A stretch of 64,000 nt of DNA from Streptomyces sp. NRRL F-5135 (GTDB lineage: Bacteria; Actinomycetota; Actinomycetes; Streptomycetales; Streptomycetaceae). Below are positions 53,828 to 61,494 of this stretch, in pieces; the first letter of the stretch is position 1; every line of letters starts with the position of its first letter. Made by a program: the position numbers and the translations under genes. Where the stretch lies: assembly GCF_000719775.1 (NCBI RefSeq), contig NZ_JOHR01000001.1, positions 620,001-684,000 of the forward strand. The letters are read 5' to 3'. Under the pieces are notes generated by a model. That model worked only from the letters and a program-made list of their open reading frames with translations. It was not told where the DNA came from and searched no databases.

Positions 53828-55138
53828 TCAGCCGAGGACTGTGCCCGTGGACGGGGCCGGCCGACGTCGGCGTGAGAACGCACCGAGGTCGATGGTTTTG
53901 CCAGTGTGTTCACAGGTGTGCGTGAGCGCGCTCCGGTCGTGGTCGTGCCCGCCTTCGACACCGTGGATCAGGGTAGTCATGAGGCGGCCCACCAGAGGGG
54001 CGTTCTTGAACTGATTGCCGCTGGTGCCTATGGCCACGTAGAAGCCGGCGAGTTCGGTTCGGTCGTATACGGGGGTCCAGTCGTCGGTCACGTCGTATAC
54101 GCCTGCCACACCACGAGGCCTGTTGGGAACGCGCAGGCCGGGCAGTCGGCGAGCCGCCCGCGTCACCTGCGTCCTGAACAGCGACACGGTCGGAGTGGGA
54201 CTCCCGTCGTCCGGATCGTCGAGCCATTCCAGCGGGTCGCACTCGGGTTCCGTGCCGCCGACGAGCAGGAACTCCCTGCCCTCGGGCCGTATATACGTGC
54301 CGAGGTCCATATCGACAAGCACCGGTGCGCGCCCGTCGCCGCCGGCGTCGTGGTAGCCGGCGGGCGCCGCTACGTGGTGCACCTCCTGGCGCAGCGGCCG
54401 CAGACCGACGGTGAAGTCGCCGCCCACTTCGGCGAGCCGGTTCAGCTGTCCCGACCATGGACCGGCCGCGTTGACGACCACCCCGGCGTACAGTTCGGTT
54501 CCATCCTTGAGGCGCACCCCGCGCACGCGTCCCCCGCGCCGCATCACCGCGGTGACGGGGGTATTCCATCGGAAGGCGGCTCCGTGCCGCTGGGCCGCCG
54601 CGGCAAGGTTGTGCGCGGCGAGTTGCGGGTCGTCGACAAAGCCCCCGTCGGGGGTGTGGAGAGCACCGAGCCGAGCGGACGCGTCGGCGAAGAACTCGTC
54701 GTCATCCACGGGGCGGGGCGGGAAGTACCGGCCGGTGTCCACGGCGGGCAACCGCGTGGACAGCTCTCGTGCACCCCATATTTCGTACGGCACACCGACC
54801 TTGTCGAAGTGTCGCGTGAACATGCCGCAGGGTGCGAAGTCCACGTCCAGCATGGTGACACCGCAGCGGCTGAACGCTGCGAGGGGTTCACTGGCGGGTG
54901 CTTGGAGATGGTCGCGCCATGCTTCCCAGCAGTGACGGGACTCCCAAGCGGCATTGACGCCCGCGATCGTGGGATAGGTGAAGCGGATCACGGCGCTCGA
55001 GGCGCTGGTGGAGCCGTTGCCCGCGCCGCCGAACTTGTCGACCACGACGACCCGCAGACCGCTCCGCACCAGTTCGAGAGCGATAGAGGATCCGATTACC
55101 CCGGCCCCGACGACGACAGCGTCTGTGCTTTCAGCCAT
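53828..55138 (-). CDS. FAD-dependent amine/amino-acid oxidoreductase (sarcosine oxidase/DAO family)
   Basis: The 436-residue flavoprotein has the FAD motif AVVVGAGVIGSSIALELVRSGLRVVVVD and SSAVIRFTYPT at the site where monomeric sarcosine oxidases bind flavin. VVVNAAGPWSGQLNRLAE sits near residue 235 and VYDVTDDWTPVYDRTELAGFYVAIGTSGNQFKNAPLVGRLM at the C-terminal end. It should oxidise a secondary amine or amino acid. ATG 55138 has AAGGTGG six bases upstream. It is divergent from the amidohydrolase genes and probably shares their substrate pathway. Confidence 0.9.
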   Translation of the reverse strand: MAESTDAVVVGAGVIGSSIALELVRSGLRVVVVDKFGGAGNGSTSASSAVIRFTYPTIAGVNAAWESRHCWEAWRDHLQAPASEPLAAFSRCGVTMLDVDFAPCGMFTRHFDKVGVPYEIWGARELSTRLPAVDTGRYFPPRPVDDDEFFADASARLGALHTPDGGFVDDPQLAAHNLAAAAQRHGAAFRWNTPVTAVMRRGGRVRGVRLKDGTELYAGVVVNAAGPWSGQLNRLAEVGGDFTVGLRPLRQEVHHVAAPAGYHDAGGDGRAPVLVDMDLGTYIRPEGREFLLVGGTEPECDPLEWLDDPDDGSPTPTVSLFRTQVTRAARRLPGLRVPNRPRGVAGVYDVTDDWTPVYDRTELAGFYVAIGTSGNQFKNAPLVGRLMTTLIHGVEGGHDHDRSALTHTCEHTGKTIDLGAFSRRRRPAPSTGTVLG

Positions 55139-55475
55139 GTTCCAACCACCTTCTCGTTGCCGGACCAGACGGTTCCGCCGGCGGCGCGGAGGGTCGCCGC
55201 TCCGCCCGTTGTCCGCACCTTACTCAGCTCAGAGGCCATGTTCCGGCGACTGTTGTCGCCACTTTCCGTCGTCGTACCCAACAGTTGTCTTGTCGCTGCG
55301 CGTGTGCGCCGACAGGCGTCGAGAAGCCGCGCCAGGAGTCGCTCGCGCGCGCCGCCCTTGCGTTCCGAGGTTGACAGGACCACCCCCACAGTTTATCCAT
55401 TGGATAAGAAGGATTGCCGGTTCCGTGTCGCTTCACACATGGCCGCGGTCAGCTCGCAACAGCGGAGGATCGACT
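55139..55475. other. divergent control region of the amidohydrolase/amine-oxidase island
   Basis: 337 bases lie between the leftward oxidase and the rightward amidohydrolase. Part (about 55240-55420) is markedly less GC-rich than the window. It holds the palindrome described separately. No gene is called; short frames here overlap both promoters. Confidence 0.6.
55393..55407. promoter_or_regulatory. palindromic operator TTATCCA-T-TGGATAA
   Basis: A perfect 7-bp inverted repeat around one T lies 68 nt before the amidohydrolase ATG. AT-rich half-sites of this kind are bound by GntR- or IclR-type dimers. No regulator gene lies next to it. Confidence 0.7.
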
Positions 55476-56702
55476 ATGGGACCTGCTCATGTAGTCGGCG
55501 CGGCGGTCATCGACGGATCGGGGCGCGATCCCAGCAACCTCGACATCACCATCGAGAACGGCCGCATCACCCAACTCGGCGCCTCCAGCGGGCACGGTGA
55601 GCGTGTCGACGCCGAGGGACTGACGATGACGCCCGGCCTGATCGACGCTCACGTCCACCTGGGCCTGTCGAGCCCGATCCAGCCGCACTTCTCGTTTCGG
55701 ATAAGCGCCGCCGAGATCGCGGCGGACATCTTCGCCACGGCCGGCGCGACGCTCGACGCCGGCTTCACCACCGTTCGCGACACCGGCGGGATCGACGGCG
55801 GTGTCGTCACCGCGATCGCGAAGGGCAAGGTCAGAGGGCCGCGCGTGCTGTCGTGCGGACCTGTTCAGTGCCAGATCGGCGGGCACGGCTACTACGGAGC
55901 CGAATGGGAACCCACCGAGCTGTGGAGCAGCCACCACATCCCGGGCCTGTGCGCCCTCTCCATGATGGCGGGCAACGCGGACGAGCTGCGACACAACGTC
56001 CGCGAAGCCTTCCGTCGCGGAGCCTCCTTCCTGAAGCTCTGCGTGACCGGCGGAGTGGTGGGCGCGCATGATCGACTGACCGACACCCAGTTCACCGTCG
56101 AGGAGATCGCTGTCGCAGTTCAAGAAGCCGCGGCACGGAACACCTATGTGACAGTTCACGCCCACAACAACGAGGGCATACGAAACGCGGTCGAGGCCGG
56201 GGTGCGCTGTGTCGAGCACGGCACCAGCCTCGACGAATCCACAGCGACCCTGATGGCCGCTCGCGAGGTTGCCCTCGTGCCCACGTTCGCCGTCGTCGAG
56301 CAACTGCTGCACGACACCGCCGGAGCCGGTCTCGCCGAGTCGACCCGCGACCGCGCCAAAGGCGTACGTGAGCAGATGACGAAGGCGCTCGCTGCCGCCA
56401 AGCACGCAGGAGTACGGATCGGGCTGGGTTCCGATCTCATCGGTCCGGCCCAGGACCGTCGCGGCAAAGAACTCACCCTGCGCGCGGCCCTCGAGACGCC
56501 GATGGAGGCGCTCGTGGCGGCGACCCGGACCAACGCCGAGATCCTCGGCCTGTCCGGCCAGGTGGGTGTCATCACTCCCGGCGCGCAGGCGGACCTCGTT
56601 CTCTGGAACGGCAACCCGCTCGAAGACCCGGAACTGTTCTCCGACCCCGCCAACGCCGTCCTCGTCATCCAGGCCGGCGAAATCGTGAAGGACCTCAGAT
56701 GA
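55476..56702 (+). CDS. metal-dependent amidohydrolase (Xaa-Pro dipeptidase/arginine carboxypeptidase-like)
   Basis: The 408-residue protein starts at ATG 55476 with GGAGG seven bases upstream. It has the amidohydrolase metal ligands: GLIDAHVHLG near residue 60, a probable carboxylated Lys in SFLKLCVTGG near residue 188, HAHN near residue 230, VEHGT near 250 and GLGSDLIG near residue 320. The C-terminal LSGQVGVITPGAQADLVLWNGNPLEDP is the usual composite-barrel closure. The subgroup contains Zn-dependent dipeptidases acting on N-acyl amino acids or Xaa-Pro/Arg dipeptides. Its stop overlaps the next start (ATGA). Confidence 0.9.
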   Translation: MGPAHVVGAAVIDGSGRDPSNLDITIENGRITQLGASSGHGERVDAEGLTMTPGLIDAHVHLGLSSPIQPHFSFRISAAEIAADIFATAGATLDAGFTTVRDTGGIDGGVVTAIAKGKVRGPRVLSCGPVQCQIGGHGYYGAEWEPTELWSSHHIPGLCALSMMAGNADELRHNVREAFRRGASFLKLCVTGGVVGAHDRLTDTQFTVEEIAVAVQEAAARNTYVTVHAHNNEGIRNAVEAGVRCVEHGTSLDESTATLMAAREVALVPTFAVVEQLLHDTAGAGLAESTRDRAKGVREQMTKALAAAKHAGVRIGLGSDLIGPAQDRRGKELTLRAALETPMEALVAATRTNAEILGLSGQVGVITPGAQADLVLWNGNPLEDPELFSDPANAVLVIQAGEIVKDLR

Positions 56703-56929
56703 GCACCATGTGGCAGGGCTGCCTCGCCGACACTCACGTGACCTTCAACGACCGAGAGTTCCTCGGAGACCTGGCGGTCTACCAGAATCTCGCCAAGAAC
56801 ACGGCCACGTTCCTTCACCGCCTCACCTCACGCGGCGGATCCGTCACCAGCGCACTCACGCACGAAACGCACGTGACGGGACTGCAGGCGTCGTTCCTCA
56901 GCTACCTCAGAACCTGCCGTGCCCAGTAA
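56699..56929 (+). CDS. hypothetical 76-residue protein coupled to the amidohydrolase
   Basis: ATG 56699 lies inside the amidohydrolase stop (ATGA), and the frame runs 76 codons to TAA with strongly GC-ended codons, both signs of a real gene. No signal peptide, membrane helix or known motif is visible. The sequence is mildly hydrophilic with two cysteines (WQGCLADTH and LRTCRAQ). It ends 31 nt before the flavoprotein gene, so it is probably in the same operon. It could be a small subunit or chaperone; I do not recognise it. Confidence 0.65.
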   Translation: MSTMWQGCLADTHVTFNDREFLGDLAVYQNLAKNTATFLHRLTSRGGSVTSALTHETHVTGLQASFLSYLRTCRAQ

Positions 56930-56960
56930 GCCCTGATTCAACTACTCCGGAGGTGTGCGG

Positions 56961-58376
56961 GTGGCCGAGCGGGACTTCGTCAGCACGACGCCCCCTGCCG
57001 GGGGTATCGCCGAAGCACTCGGGCGACGGCTGCCCGCCGGCCGGGTGGTGACTGATCCGGACATCGTCGCCGGTCTCTCCCACGACCAGGCGGTGTGGGC
57101 GCCCGTTGGCCGAGCGGTGGCCGTCGTGCGCGCCAAGAGCACCGACGAGGTCCGGACCGTGGTTCGTGCGTGCCTGGAACAAGAAGTCCCGTTGGTCGCA
57201 CGCGGCGCCGGTACTGGATTGTCGGGGGGCGCCAATGCCGTCGAAGGCTGCGTGATCCTCGCGCTGGACGGCATGGATCGGGTGCTGGAGGTCGACGAGC
57301 TGGAGCGCCTCGCCGTCGTGCAGCCCGGTGTGGTCAACGACGACCTGCGCGCCCATGTAGCGGCGCTCGGCCTGTGGTACCCGCCTGACCCCGCTAGTTC
57401 GCCCTGGTCGACCATGGGAGGAAATGTCGCGACGAACGCCGGCGGAGTGTGCTGCGTCAAGTACGGCGTCACTCGCGACTACGTCCTCGGTTTGGAGGTC
57501 GTGACCGGCACGGGCGAGGTGGTCCGGCTCGGGCGCCGTACGTCGAAGGGGGTCGCCGGCTACGACCTCGTGGGCCTCATGGTGGGTGCCGAGGGCACTC
57601 TTGGTGTCGTCACCGAGATCACGGTCCGGCTGCGACGCCTGCCTCCGGTCGGCGTGACCGCCGTCGGCTACTTCGACAGCGTCGGGCAGGCCGGTGACGC
57701 GGTGCGTGCGACGGCTGCCGCCGGGCTGCGGCCGGCCGCGCTGGAACTCGTCGACCGGCACTGTCTGCGCGCGGTCGACGCCTGGAAGAACATGGGGCTC
57801 TCCGCCGAGGCGGACGTGGTCCTCCTGGCCCGTTTCGACGATGATGGCCGCGCCGCCGAGGAGGGCGCCCGCCGGATGGTCGACTGCTTCCGCGGGGCCG
57901 GCTCCACTTGGGCGGACCGGTCGGAGACAGAGGAAGAGGCCGAGATGCTCTTCGCGGCCCGCCGGCTGGCCTTCCCCGCGCTCGAGCGGCTGGGGCCGGT
58001 GCTGACGGAGGACGTCTGTGTGCCCATCGGAGAGGTGGCGGAGATGCTGGCCCGCATCGACCGGACCGCGGAGAGGCACCGGATCACCATCGCCAACATC
58101 GCGCACGTCGGTGACGGCAACTTGCATCCGCTGCTTGTGACGGAACACGGTGACGCGGCGGCTCAGGTCCGGGCCCGCGCGGCGTTCGACGACATCATCG
58201 CGGACGCCCTTGAATTGGGTGGGACGGTGACTGGTGAGCACGGTGTGGGACTGCTCAAGCGGCCCGGCCTCACCCGTGAACTCGGCCCGGCCGTCCTGGA
58301 GATGCATCGCGCGGTGAAGCGTGCTCTCGACCCGGCCGGGATTCTCAACCCTGGCAAAGTTCTCGGGCCGATATGA
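56961..58376 (+). CDS. FAD-linked oxidase (GlcD/D-lactate or D-2-hydroxyacid dehydrogenase type)
   Basis: The 471-residue flavoprotein has a PP-loop FAD domain (VPLVARGAGTGLSGGANA near residue 75, PPDPASSPWSTMGGNVATNAGG near 140, VGLMVGAEGTLGVVTEITVRL) and the C-terminal FAD-oxidase domain (HVGDGNLHPLL, ELGGTVTGEHGVGLLKR, LDPAGILNPGKVL). These match GlcD and D-2-hydroxyacid dehydrogenases. GTG 56961 is 7 nt after GGAGG; GTG 56955 is too close. It may oxidise a hydroxy acid formed downstream of the amidohydrolase and amine oxidase. Confidence 0.92.
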   Translation: MAERDFVSTTPPAGGIAEALGRRLPAGRVVTDPDIVAGLSHDQAVWAPVGRAVAVVRAKSTDEVRTVVRACLEQEVPLVARGAGTGLSGGANAVEGCVILALDGMDRVLEVDELERLAVVQPGVVNDDLRAHVAALGLWYPPDPASSPWSTMGGNVATNAGGVCCVKYGVTRDYVLGLEVVTGTGEVVRLGRRTSKGVAGYDLVGLMVGAEGTLGVVTEITVRLRRLPPVGVTAVGYFDSVGQAGDAVRATAAAGLRPAALELVDRHCLRAVDAWKNMGLSAEADVVLLARFDDDGRAAEEGARRMVDCFRGAGSTWADRSETEEEAEMLFAARRLAFPALERLGPVLTEDVCVPIGEVAEMLARIDRTAERHRITIANIAHVGDGNLHPLLVTEHGDAAAQVRARAAFDDIIADALELGGTVTGEHGVGLLKRPGLTRELGPAVLEMHRAVKRALDPAGILNPGKVLGPI

Positions 58377-58755
58377 CCCCTTGGCCACGTACAAGACCGG
58401 GCCGCGGACGGCAGAGCTCCCAGAGCCGGAGTTCCACGTCACCGTACTTCGGCGTCAGCGACATGCCTTGCGCGTCGGAGGGGTCCAGCTCAAAGCGGTC
58501 CGCGCATCGCGCCCCCGCCTCCGGCAGCCCGCGGCCCGGACCGGGCCGGTCGGCCCCCGGGACCGTACAGGGGCCTCCACTGCCCCGGGACCGCCCGTAG
58601 CACAGCGCCGACCACCGCCGCAAAGCGGCGCGCGGCGCCTGTCGTCCGCCGGACGGGTGATACAACTCACGCGGTTTTCGGAGCACGTCCGAGGCCTCTC
58701 CGCCGTCTTAACCCAGTAGAAGTTGACCGATCGGTCCGTCGAAGGGGAGCAGGCC
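58377..58755. other. intergenic region with a coding-like remnant on the minus strand
   Basis: 379 bases precede the SsgA-like gene. On the minus strand from about 58520 to 58380 one frame (reading RFELDPSDAQGMSLTPKYGD) has strongly GC-ended codons, but it has no plausible start or ribosome site and runs into the flavoprotein gene. It might be a gene fragment. No terminator or promoter could be fixed with confidence. Confidence 0.35.
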
Positions 58756-59172
58756 ATGGCGCCCGTCATTGAACAGGCTGTTCAGGCCCGGCTGGTCGCG
58801 TCCGTCCCCCGGGCGGAGACCGTGCACGCGACGCTGCGGTACGACCGGTCCGACCCGTTCACCGTGCGCATGGCCTTCCCGCCGCCGGCGACGCTGGAGG
58901 GCACGGAAGTGACCTGGGAGTTCTCCCGCGAGCTGCTGTCGACGGGGCTGGGCGAACCGGCCGGTGTCGGCGACGTGCGGGTCCGCCCGTTCGGGTACGG
59001 CCGTACGGTCATGGAGTTCCGCGCCCCCGAGGGCACCGCCATGGTCCATCTGCGCACCGCCGAGCTGAGGGCCTTCCTGGAGCGCTCCCAGGACCTCGTG
59101 CCGGTGGGGCACGAGCACCTCTACCTGGATCTGGACCACGATCTGGCGGAGCTGCTGCGCGACGCCTGCTGA
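58756..59172 (+). CDS. SsgA-like family sporulation/cell-division regulator
   Basis: The 138-residue protein starts at ATG 58756 with GGGGAG six bases upstream. It shows the SALP pattern: VHATLRYDRSDPFTVRMAFP, VTWEFSRELLSTGL, GDVRVRPFG and VMEFRAPEGTAMVHL. SALPs occur in morphologically complex actinomycetes and guide septum localisation and spore-wall processes. The neighbourhood suggests the SsgD orthologue (SCO6722 in S. coelicolor, from memory), but I cannot confirm the subgroup. A TTG 33 nt upstream is a less likely start. Confidence 0.9.
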   Translation: MAPVIEQAVQARLVASVPRAETVHATLRYDRSDPFTVRMAFPPPATLEGTEVTWEFSRELLSTGLGEPAGVGDVRVRPFGYGRTVMEFRAPEGTAMVHLRTAELRAFLERSQDLVPVGHEHLYLDLDHDLAELLRDAC

Positions 59173-59256
59173 CGGTCCGGCCGGCCCCGCCCCCTCCCGG
59201 CCTGGGCCCTCACCGACCGGCGCCCCTCCCCCGCCGGGGCCCGGCCCGATATTCCG

Positions 59257-59285
59257 TTGACGGACCCGGGACCGCCTCGTAGCGT
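59257..59285 (+). promoter_or_regulatory. promoter of the ABC-F leader transcript, WblC/WhiB7-like layout
   Basis: TTGACG (59257-59262), a 17-nt spacer and TAGCGT (59280-59285) make the best housekeeping-type promoter in the window. An AT-rich ATATT lies 3 nt upstream of the -35 box. AT-rich sequence there is the recognition feature of WhiB7/WblC-controlled resistance promoters. Transcription would start near 59292, giving a leader of about 315 nt. Confidence 0.7.
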
Positions 59286-59322
59286 CTACGACGGTCCTGT
59301 TGTCGTCGATTGGAGTAGGACG

Positions 59323-59334
59323 TTGCTCGTCTGA
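59323..59334 (+). CDS. putative three-codon leader peptide (M-L-V)
   Basis: TTG CTC GTC TGA follows GGAGTAGG at normal distance, about 30 nt after the predicted transcription start and 270 nt before the ABC-F ATG. Very short upstream frames are a feature of antibiotic-sensing attenuators of resistance genes; a stalled ribosome here would alter leader folding. This is a prediction from layout alone. Confidence 0.45.
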   Translation: MLV

Positions 59335-59570
59335 GGTCCGAGACACCGTGCCGCACGGTTTTCCACCGCGAAACGCAAGTGCGAATTCGCGTACCCGTGC
59401 GCCCGTGTGCGACCTCGGCCGCCGAGCCGTCCCGCTCTGCCCGACCGGGCCCCCCACCGGGGCCGCGCTGATCCTCACGCCCGTATCCCGCTCCCCGCGG
59501 GTACGGCGGTCGTCCGGCCCGTCGTCGCCCGCGTCACGGCGTCTCCATCCGTTGCCCTGAACATCCCGCC

Positions 59571-59586
59571 CGCGCGATCTCGCGCG
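59571..59586 (+). promoter_or_regulatory. hairpin just upstream of the ABC-F ribosome site
   Basis: CGCGCG-ATCT-CGCGCG forms a 6-bp stem ending 8 nt before CCGGAG, the ribosome site of the ABC-F gene. Other leader hairpins include GGCCCC/GGGGCC near 59450-59470. Alternative pairing could switch access to the start. Confidence 0.45.
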
Positions 59587-59606
59587 CGCAGCGACCGGAG
59601 ACCCTT

Positions 59607-61256
59607 ATGGATCGATCCGCCCCTCACCTCACCTGCACCTCCCTCTCGTTCGCCTGGCCCGACGGGACCCGCGTCTTCGACGGTTTCCAGCTGGCCGTCG
59701 GCCCCGGCAGGACCGGGATCGTCGGACTCAACGGCTGTGGGAAATCCACCCTGCTGCGGCTGTTCGCGGGCGAACTCACCCCGACCGGCGGAAAGATCGG
59801 CCGTAACGGCGAGACCGGCCATCTTCCCCAGACCGTGGTGCTCGACACGGACCTGCGGGTGGACCAGGCACTCGGCATCGCCGCGACGCGGGCCGCCCTG
59901 CACGCCATCGAGGCGGGCGACGCGAGCGAACACCACTTCACCGCCGTCGGTGACGACTGGGACGTCGAGGAACGCGCCCGCGCCACCCTGGACCAGCTCG
60001 GCCTCGGGCACCTCGGCCTCGACCGGACCGTCGGCGAGATGTCGGGGGGCGAGTGCGTCCTGCTCCGGCTGGCGTCACTGCTGCTGGCCCGGCCGGACGT
60101 CCTGCTGCTGGACGAGCCGACCAACAACCTCGACCTGCACGCGCGGCGACGGCTGTACGCGGCGGTCGCCTCCTGGTCCGGGGTGATGGTCGTGGTCAGC
60201 CACGACCGGGAACTGCTGGAGCGGGTGGACCAGATCGCCGACCTGCGCGACGGCCAGGTGCGGTGGTACGGCGGCAACTACTCCGCGTACGAGGAGGCCC
60301 TGGCCCAGGAGCAGGAGGCGGCCGAGCGGATGGTGCGCGTCGCGGAGGCCGACGTGCAGCGGCAGAAGCGGGAGCTCGCGGACGCTCAGGTGAAGTTGGC
60401 GAAGCGCAAGCGCTACGGGCAGAAAATGCAGGACAGCAAGCGGGAACCCAAGATCGTGATGGGTGCCCGCAAGCGCGCCGCCCAGGAGTCCGCCGGCAAA
60501 CACCGCATCCTGCACACCGAACGGCTGGCGGAGGCCAGGGAGCGGCTCGACGAGGCCGTGGAGGCGGTCCGGGACGACGACGAGATCCGTATCGAACTGC
60601 CGCACACCGTCGTCCACCCCGGCCGGAGCGTGCTCACGCTGCGCGAGCTGCGGCTGCGCTACGGGGCCGAGGTCAAGGGCGAGTTCGCGCTCCACGGCCC
60701 GGAGCGCGTCGCCCTGGTGGGCCGCAACGGGGCGGGCAAGACCACGCTGCTGCGCACGGTCGCGGGCGAGCTGGGACCGGAGTCCGGCGAGGCGACGGCC
60801 CATGTGCCGCTGCGCTTCCTCCCCCAGCGGCTCGATGTGCTCGACGACACGCTGAGCGTGGTGGAGAACGTCGCGCGGTTCGCCCCCACGGCCACGAACA
60901 ACATGATCAGGGCGCGGCTGGCCCGCTTCCTGTTCCGGGGGGCGCGGGCCGATCAGCCGACCGGCACCCTGTCCGGCGGCGAGCGGTTCCGCGCCTCGCT
61001 GGCCGCCCTGCTGCTCGCCGAACCGGCGCCGAAGCTGCTGATGCTGGACGAGCCCACCAACAACCTGGACATGGCGAGTGTCCGGCGGCTGACGGCGGCG
61101 CTGGAGGCGTACGAGGGTGCGCTGATCGTGGCGAGCCACGACCTGCCGTTCCTGGAATCGATCGGTGTCACCCGCTGGCTGCTGCTCGACGGGGAACTGC
61201 GCGACACGACCCTGGAGGAGGTACGCGGGACGGGACCGGACGCGCCGGGGAACTGA
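59607..61256 (+). CDS. ABC-F family ATPase, probable ribosome-protection (antibiotic resistance) type
   Basis: The 549-residue protein has two ABC domains: Walker A GLNGCGKST near residue 39 and GRNGAGKTT near residue 375, signatures MSGGECVLLRLAS and LSGGERFRASLAA, and DEPTNNLD twice. A long charged interdomain linker follows domain one (QKRELADAQVKLAKRKRYGQ), fitting ARE-type ABC-F proteins that displace drugs from the ribosome. The long structured leader with a strong promoter and tiny upstream frame supports inducible resistance. The drug specificity is unknown. Confidence 0.9.
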   Translation: MDRSAPHLTCTSLSFAWPDGTRVFDGFQLAVGPGRTGIVGLNGCGKSTLLRLFAGELTPTGGKIGRNGETGHLPQTVVLDTDLRVDQALGIAATRAALHAIEAGDASEHHFTAVGDDWDVEERARATLDQLGLGHLGLDRTVGEMSGGECVLLRLASLLLARPDVLLLDEPTNNLDLHARRRLYAAVASWSGVMVVVSHDRELLERVDQIADLRDGQVRWYGGNYSAYEEALAQEQEAAERMVRVAEADVQRQKRELADAQVKLAKRKRYGQKMQDSKREPKIVMGARKRAAQESAGKHRILHTERLAEARERLDEAVEAVRDDDEIRIELPHTVVHPGRSVLTLRELRLRYGAEVKGEFALHGPERVALVGRNGAGKTTLLRTVAGELGPESGEATAHVPLRFLPQRLDVLDDTLSVVENVARFAPTATNNMIRARLARFLFRGARADQPTGTLSGGERFRASLAALLLAEPAPKLLMLDEPTNNLDMASVRRLTAALEAYEGALIVASHDLPFLESIGVTRWLLLDGELRDTTLEEVRGTGPDAPGN

Positions 61257-61434
61257 CCACGCTCGGACCGCGGGCCCGGCCGCCGACGGACCGCGGATCC
61301 GACGACGCACGGACCGCGGATCCGGCCACGGACGGCGGACACGCTCGGTCCGCTCCGGTGTCCGCACGGCGAGGGGCGGGTGGCGCTTCGGTGGCGCCGC
61401 ACGCCCCCGCTTGGTCTTTGGCTTACCCCGCCTT

Positions 61435-61469
61435 TAACCTACGGTGTCGTAACCTACGAACCCGTAGGT
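61435..61469. promoter_or_regulatory. repeat/palindrome operator of the acyl-ACP desaturase gene
   Basis: TAACCTACG occurs as a direct repeat (61435-61443 and 61450-61458). The second copy forms the inverted repeat ACCTACG-AACC-CGTAGGT (61452-61469). TetR-family regulators of lipid genes bind sites of this form. It lies 26 nt before the desaturase start codon, overlapping the expected promoter. Confidence 0.65.
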
Positions 61470-61494
61470 AATTCTCCCGTCCCCAGGAGCACCC

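Noticed and set aside
58345-58686. 113-codon minus-strand frame upstream of the SsgA-like gene, as a full gene
   Set aside because: No ribosome site and only part has coding-like codon use, so it is kept only as a possible remnant.
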